From: Apostichopus japonicus | Lineage: Eukaryota > Echinodermata > Holothuroidea > Aspidochirotida > Stichopodidae | DNA: 64,000 nt | NCBI RefSeq assembly: GCF_037975245.1 | Contig: NC_092579.1 | Coordinates: 18,748,678 to 18,812,677, forward strand | Direction of reading: 5' to 3' | Shown here: positions 61,301-64,000 of the stretch, piece after piece | How positions within the stretch are numbered: the stretch's first letter is position 1 | Layout of the letters: each line of letters begins with the position of its first letter | Program-made: the position numbers and the translations under genes | The notes under the pieces: model-generated | Told to the model about the DNA's origin: nothing | The model's input: the letters and a program-made list of their open reading frames with translations, nothing else | Databases searched by the model: none

Positions 61301-64000
61301 GAAAATGTCTAGTGAGGAAACTCTCGAAACTGTCTGGAAGCAAAGTTGGTATCCGAATAACGTCTCAGGGGCTGAGTGGACCAGGAATGGTCTTGTTTCT
61401 GAGTGAGAGCAGTGCTCAAAAGTTTACCCAGCGAGCTAGACATGGTAATGTCAGAGTGCAGTTGTAGTGAGGTGACAGAGTTGAAGCGAATTAAAGGCAT
61501 CACAAAATAGACAACTCTGGTAAAGACTCTGGGAAGCAGCGAGCAGAAAGGTTCAGTCAATCAAATCTTTTGCCGTGATAAGGCTAAACCAAAGTTCAAG
61601 TCAAATCTGACTAGGGAGGGTCTTTTAAAATATTCAATATTCCCTTTCTCTAGCGACAACCTCGAAATTTAAGCATATCGTGTGAGACAAGACTCTATCT
61701 GTGTCGACAGAAGTGTACCGATCATTGGGGCACCGAGGGGAACTTTCAGATTTGGAGCAGTCTCTCTCTGTGTGCATGCATCGTCTGATCCGCCCTGGAT
61801 GAGCTCACTGTTTGGAGATGATTAAGCCGAAAAATCACCGAGACCTTGATTACAATAATATCATCAAAACTACCATCAAATTATAGACCAGAGATTAAGT
61901 GAGATACCTCGATCAAAATGCTTTTGATTTTGTGTGCTGTATCGTAATTTCCTACTGTCCATTATACAATCGTGACCGAGCAAAGTGTCGCTCTCCCTAT
62001 TTACATGGACACACATCCACTATCAGAACATCTGCATGACAAGGTCAGGACCAACCCTCTCTGTGTGAAACTCGCTCTGTTTATCAAGATGGACTCACTG
62101 GATCGAAATAACAAACCTTCGAGCCGTCCAGACCTTGAGTGCAGTTATAACTGATCGAATGCAAAATTGTGAAATTTCAACGGTTAGGGAGGACTTGATG
62201 GGTTATAATTGCAATCCTGTAGACTCTATCATCTCTCCGTATTCATCGAGCTGGGAATTCCTCGACAGAGAAATGTGTCTCGGAGAAGTATTTCGTTCAC
62301 TTGTCACATCCATCCATCCATCCATCTAAAAACGCTTCAATTGTTTTAAGAGCAATTTGCAGCTTGTCTATGGGAGAAGTTTCCTTCTTTCCTTCTATCT
62401 ACTGTGAACACTCACAGTATTTAATTTAATATACAATTTTGGAACTGTTAAGGTTTCGGTTAGATTTAGTTAAACCTCCCATTGAATTTTCTCAGAAATG
62501 AATCACAAGATTTTCTCCTTCACTTCGGACTAGTTAGGTCAACGTTATTTGGGTACACTACCAATCCTGCGATGTATTACCCGGTGTTCTTTTGAACGGT
62601 GATGAAAAAAAACTTACCATAAGAATTCTTCTGTAACTATCTCTGTCAATGCCCCACAGCTTCAGGAAGGTCTTACCCTGCAGGTTGTTTTTTTGTAAAA
62701 AAGAACGGAAAAACATATATTAAAAGGAAAGTTACATCAATTAACCTAATTGCTCGTTGGCAATGAGTCAGTCGTTGGACATTCAGTAAGTCTTCTGCAT
62801 CGGGTATGAGAAGTTACAAAAAGAACCAATTTTTTTTTCTTTTTTTTTTCAAGACAATTCACCAATAGACAATTCACAATTCACCAATAGACAATTCACC
62901 AATAGACAAAAGACAATTCAAGACAATTCACCAAGACAATTCACCAATAATTCACCAAATCACCATAGCCTCCACTGACCTCTGACATGTCATTTATGCA
63001 TATATATAACATTCACAAATTATCAACTCTTTATAATTTCTGATTATTTTGAGTTAAATTTTGTAGGTTGCATTTTACCAGTAAATTCTTACAGAATTTA
63101 TGGCCAAGACGACCGCAATATAAAACATATATATATACAAGAGGTAGCCGTACTTTGCTTCAATTTTTGAAAGGCATTTTATGATAAACAGTACCGTTTA
63201 GATAATCTATCAAGTAACGTTAATATCGATTAAAATGAATGAAGTTCTTTTGTACTTACACTTACCTTGACCGTGGCTTGTCTTGGTGTCCCATAAATCA
63301 AGGCAAGTTCCCCAAAGCTTCCTCCTTCACTAATGGTTGTAACTAACTCACTGTTGACAAATACCTGGCAAAATGGAAAGAGAGAGAGAGATAGAGAGAG
63401 GGAAAAACAATTAACTTAATCATCAAAACTTTCCATAATAATACCACCTCAGTCCAGGTTCCATGTTATCATGTTCAGTGAGAAAAGAAAACCATCTGCC
63501 TAAGATGAATCCAAATTTGTTTTGTGTGTACTGTATTGTTTACAATTTCTTATTTCATTAGTTGGTCAAGCATTCAATTTCAAAAAGCGCTCAATTAATA
63601 TGAGTCACACCACGAATAGGCTAGAAAGCAGCCACATTGCTTTACATATGAAATTCACCAAAGGGGGAGGGGGGGAGAGGGCCCTGTACCCATGTAAGGT
63701 GAAGTAAACATTAAAACATGTATATACTAAAGAGTAAAACATGACGAAGATGAACATCATTCAAATACTCACGTCGACTTCGCCTTCATCGATGACATAG
63801 AAGTTATCTCCTTCATCACCTGGACAGAACAAAAAGATATGAGATGGAATTTTTGTTTTTAATAAGTGCACCTCAATAAACAGTGTTCAGTTTGACTCTC
63901 CCAAATGACATGTACTGTACCTACAACACCACAAAAACACCACAAACTGTATCTACAACACCACAAATACACCACCTACTGTACCTACAACACCACAAAT
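58218..64000 (-). CDS. PRKAR1A: cAMP-dependent protein kinase type I regulatory subunit (3' part of gene)
   Basis: Seven consecutive minus-strand exons encode most of cAMP-binding domain A and all of domain B, ending in [10 protein letters not shown]. The regulatory subunit holds PKA catalytic subunits inactive until cAMP binds. Exons: 63773-63819, 63266-63364, 62618-62677, 61119-61179, 60599-60720, 59498-59579 and 58218-58390. All borders are AG/GT, all phases agree and there is no frame break. The first phosphate-binding cassette is [16 protein letters not shown]; the second is [16 protein letters not shown]. The dimerisation domain and inhibitor site lie beyond the right edge. Type I rather than II is shown by the [17 protein letters not shown] and NSFV-x-LSV ending. 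Vertebrates have two type I genes; the alpha name is used as the nearest match. Confidence 0.95.
59498..59579 (-). CDS. PRKAR1A: PKA RI exon, start of cAMP domain B barrel
   Basis: [27 protein letters not shown] and the first base of Gly. Phase 0 in, phase 1 out (TTCG|GTGAGT). Confidence 0.95.
60599..60720 (-). CDS. PRKAR1A: PKA RI exon, domain A to B linker
   Basis: [20 protein letters not shown], then [21 protein letters not shown]. Phase 1 in, phase 0 out (GAG|GTAAAT). Confidence 0.95.
61119..61179 (-). CDS. PRKAR1A: PKA RI exon, B/C helix
   Basis: [20 protein letters not shown], almost identical to the vertebrate helix linking the two cAMP domains. Phase 0 in, phase 1 out. Confidence 0.95.
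61180..62617. other. PKA intron, no supported gene
   Basis: Open frames at 61309-61560 (-), 61972-62154 and 62135-62329 (+) have mixed composition but no motif and no matching splice borders. An alternative first exon in this larger intron cannot be excluded. Confidence 0.4.
62618..62677 (-). CDS. PRKAR1A: PKA RI exon, end of cAMP domain A
   Basis: [20 protein letters not shown], phase 0 both ends. Contains the [10 protein letters not shown] signature; the Trp in RI proteins contacts the B-domain cAMP base. Confidence 0.95.
62853..62965. repeat. Minisatellite in a PKA intron
   Basis: Repeated AGACAATTCACCAAT blocks with partial units, about eight in all. Confidence 0.85.
63266..63364 (-). 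CDS. PRKAR1A: PKA RI exon, domain A phosphate-binding cassette
   Basis: [20 protein letters not shown], then [13 protein letters not shown]; phase 0 both ends (AAG|GTAAGT). The cassette Glu and Arg are present. The residue after Arg is Gln (codon CAA) where PKA subunits normally have Ala. Confidence 0.95.
63773..63819 (-). CDS. PRKAR1A: PKA RI exon, domain A beta strands
   Basis: (G)[15 protein letters not shown], the G-D-x-x-D/N-x-F-Y-V-I-x-x-G-E strand pair. Phase 1 in, phase 0 out (GAC|GTGAGT). It is the most upstream exon in the window. Confidence 0.94.
63917..64000. repeat. Minisatellite at the right edge
   Basis: ACTGTACCTACAACACCACA recurs with ~38-bp spacing and short ACACCACAA sub-repeats; it is cut by the window end. 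Confidence 0.8.

Noticed and set aside
61309-61560. Alternative first exon of the PKA gene
   Set aside because: The frame is open but ends in a stop without a suitable donor or promoter-like sign.

Overview
This is animal nuclear DNA. Coding sequence is split into short exons with GT..AG borders, introns are long and AT-rich, and most of the window is tandem arrays, tRNA-derived SINEs and short inverted-repeat transposons. The domain content (type I PKA regulatory subunit, FES/FER-type SH2 tyrosine kinase, zinc finger/SET gene) fits an invertebrate. The repeat style suggests a marine deuterostome, perhaps an echinoderm, but the sequence does not prove this.

Layout. 1.9-12 kb, plus strand: an exon chain for a SET-domain methyltransferase-like protein (KMT5A-like), probably with an upstream C2H2 finger exon; its SET domain carries one in-frame TAG. 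14-15.5 kb: small duplications and a 64-bp tandem array. 16.7-50.7 kb, minus strand: exons of a FES/FER-type kinase, namely repeated acidic linker exons (50.6, 44.7, 42.6 kb), a further linker exon (38.2 kb), SH2 (38.0 and 34.2 kb), kinase N-lobe and hinge (33.0 kb), kinase middle (32.1 and 31.2 kb) and C-terminus (16.7 kb). Two indels lie in the kinase domain, one linker exon has a stop, and the exon for kinase subdomains IX-X was not found. Where that exon should lie, the DNA is a ~9.4 kb array of ~300-bp units that switches orientation near 20.1 kb, then ten nearly identical 337-bp head-to-tail copies of a tRNA-derived SINE. 58.2-64 kb, minus strand: seven intact exons of the cAMP-dependent protein kinase type I regulatory subunit, running off the right edge, followed by a likely ~2.3 kb 3' UTR.

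Mobile DNA. At least five elements have terminal inverted repeats and exact 8-bp target duplications (337-922, 34513-37684, 43074-43683, 45362-46002, 53803-54156), which is hAT-like; a sixth (52370-53181) is a relative of the first inside a LINE remnant. Several unrelated-looking elements share one internal module built around a GCGCCA..TGGCGC hairpin.

The PKA exons have no frame breaks over 644 coding bases, so the breaks in the kinase and SET loci are more likely real decay than general sequence error, although assembly faults around the arrays remain possible.
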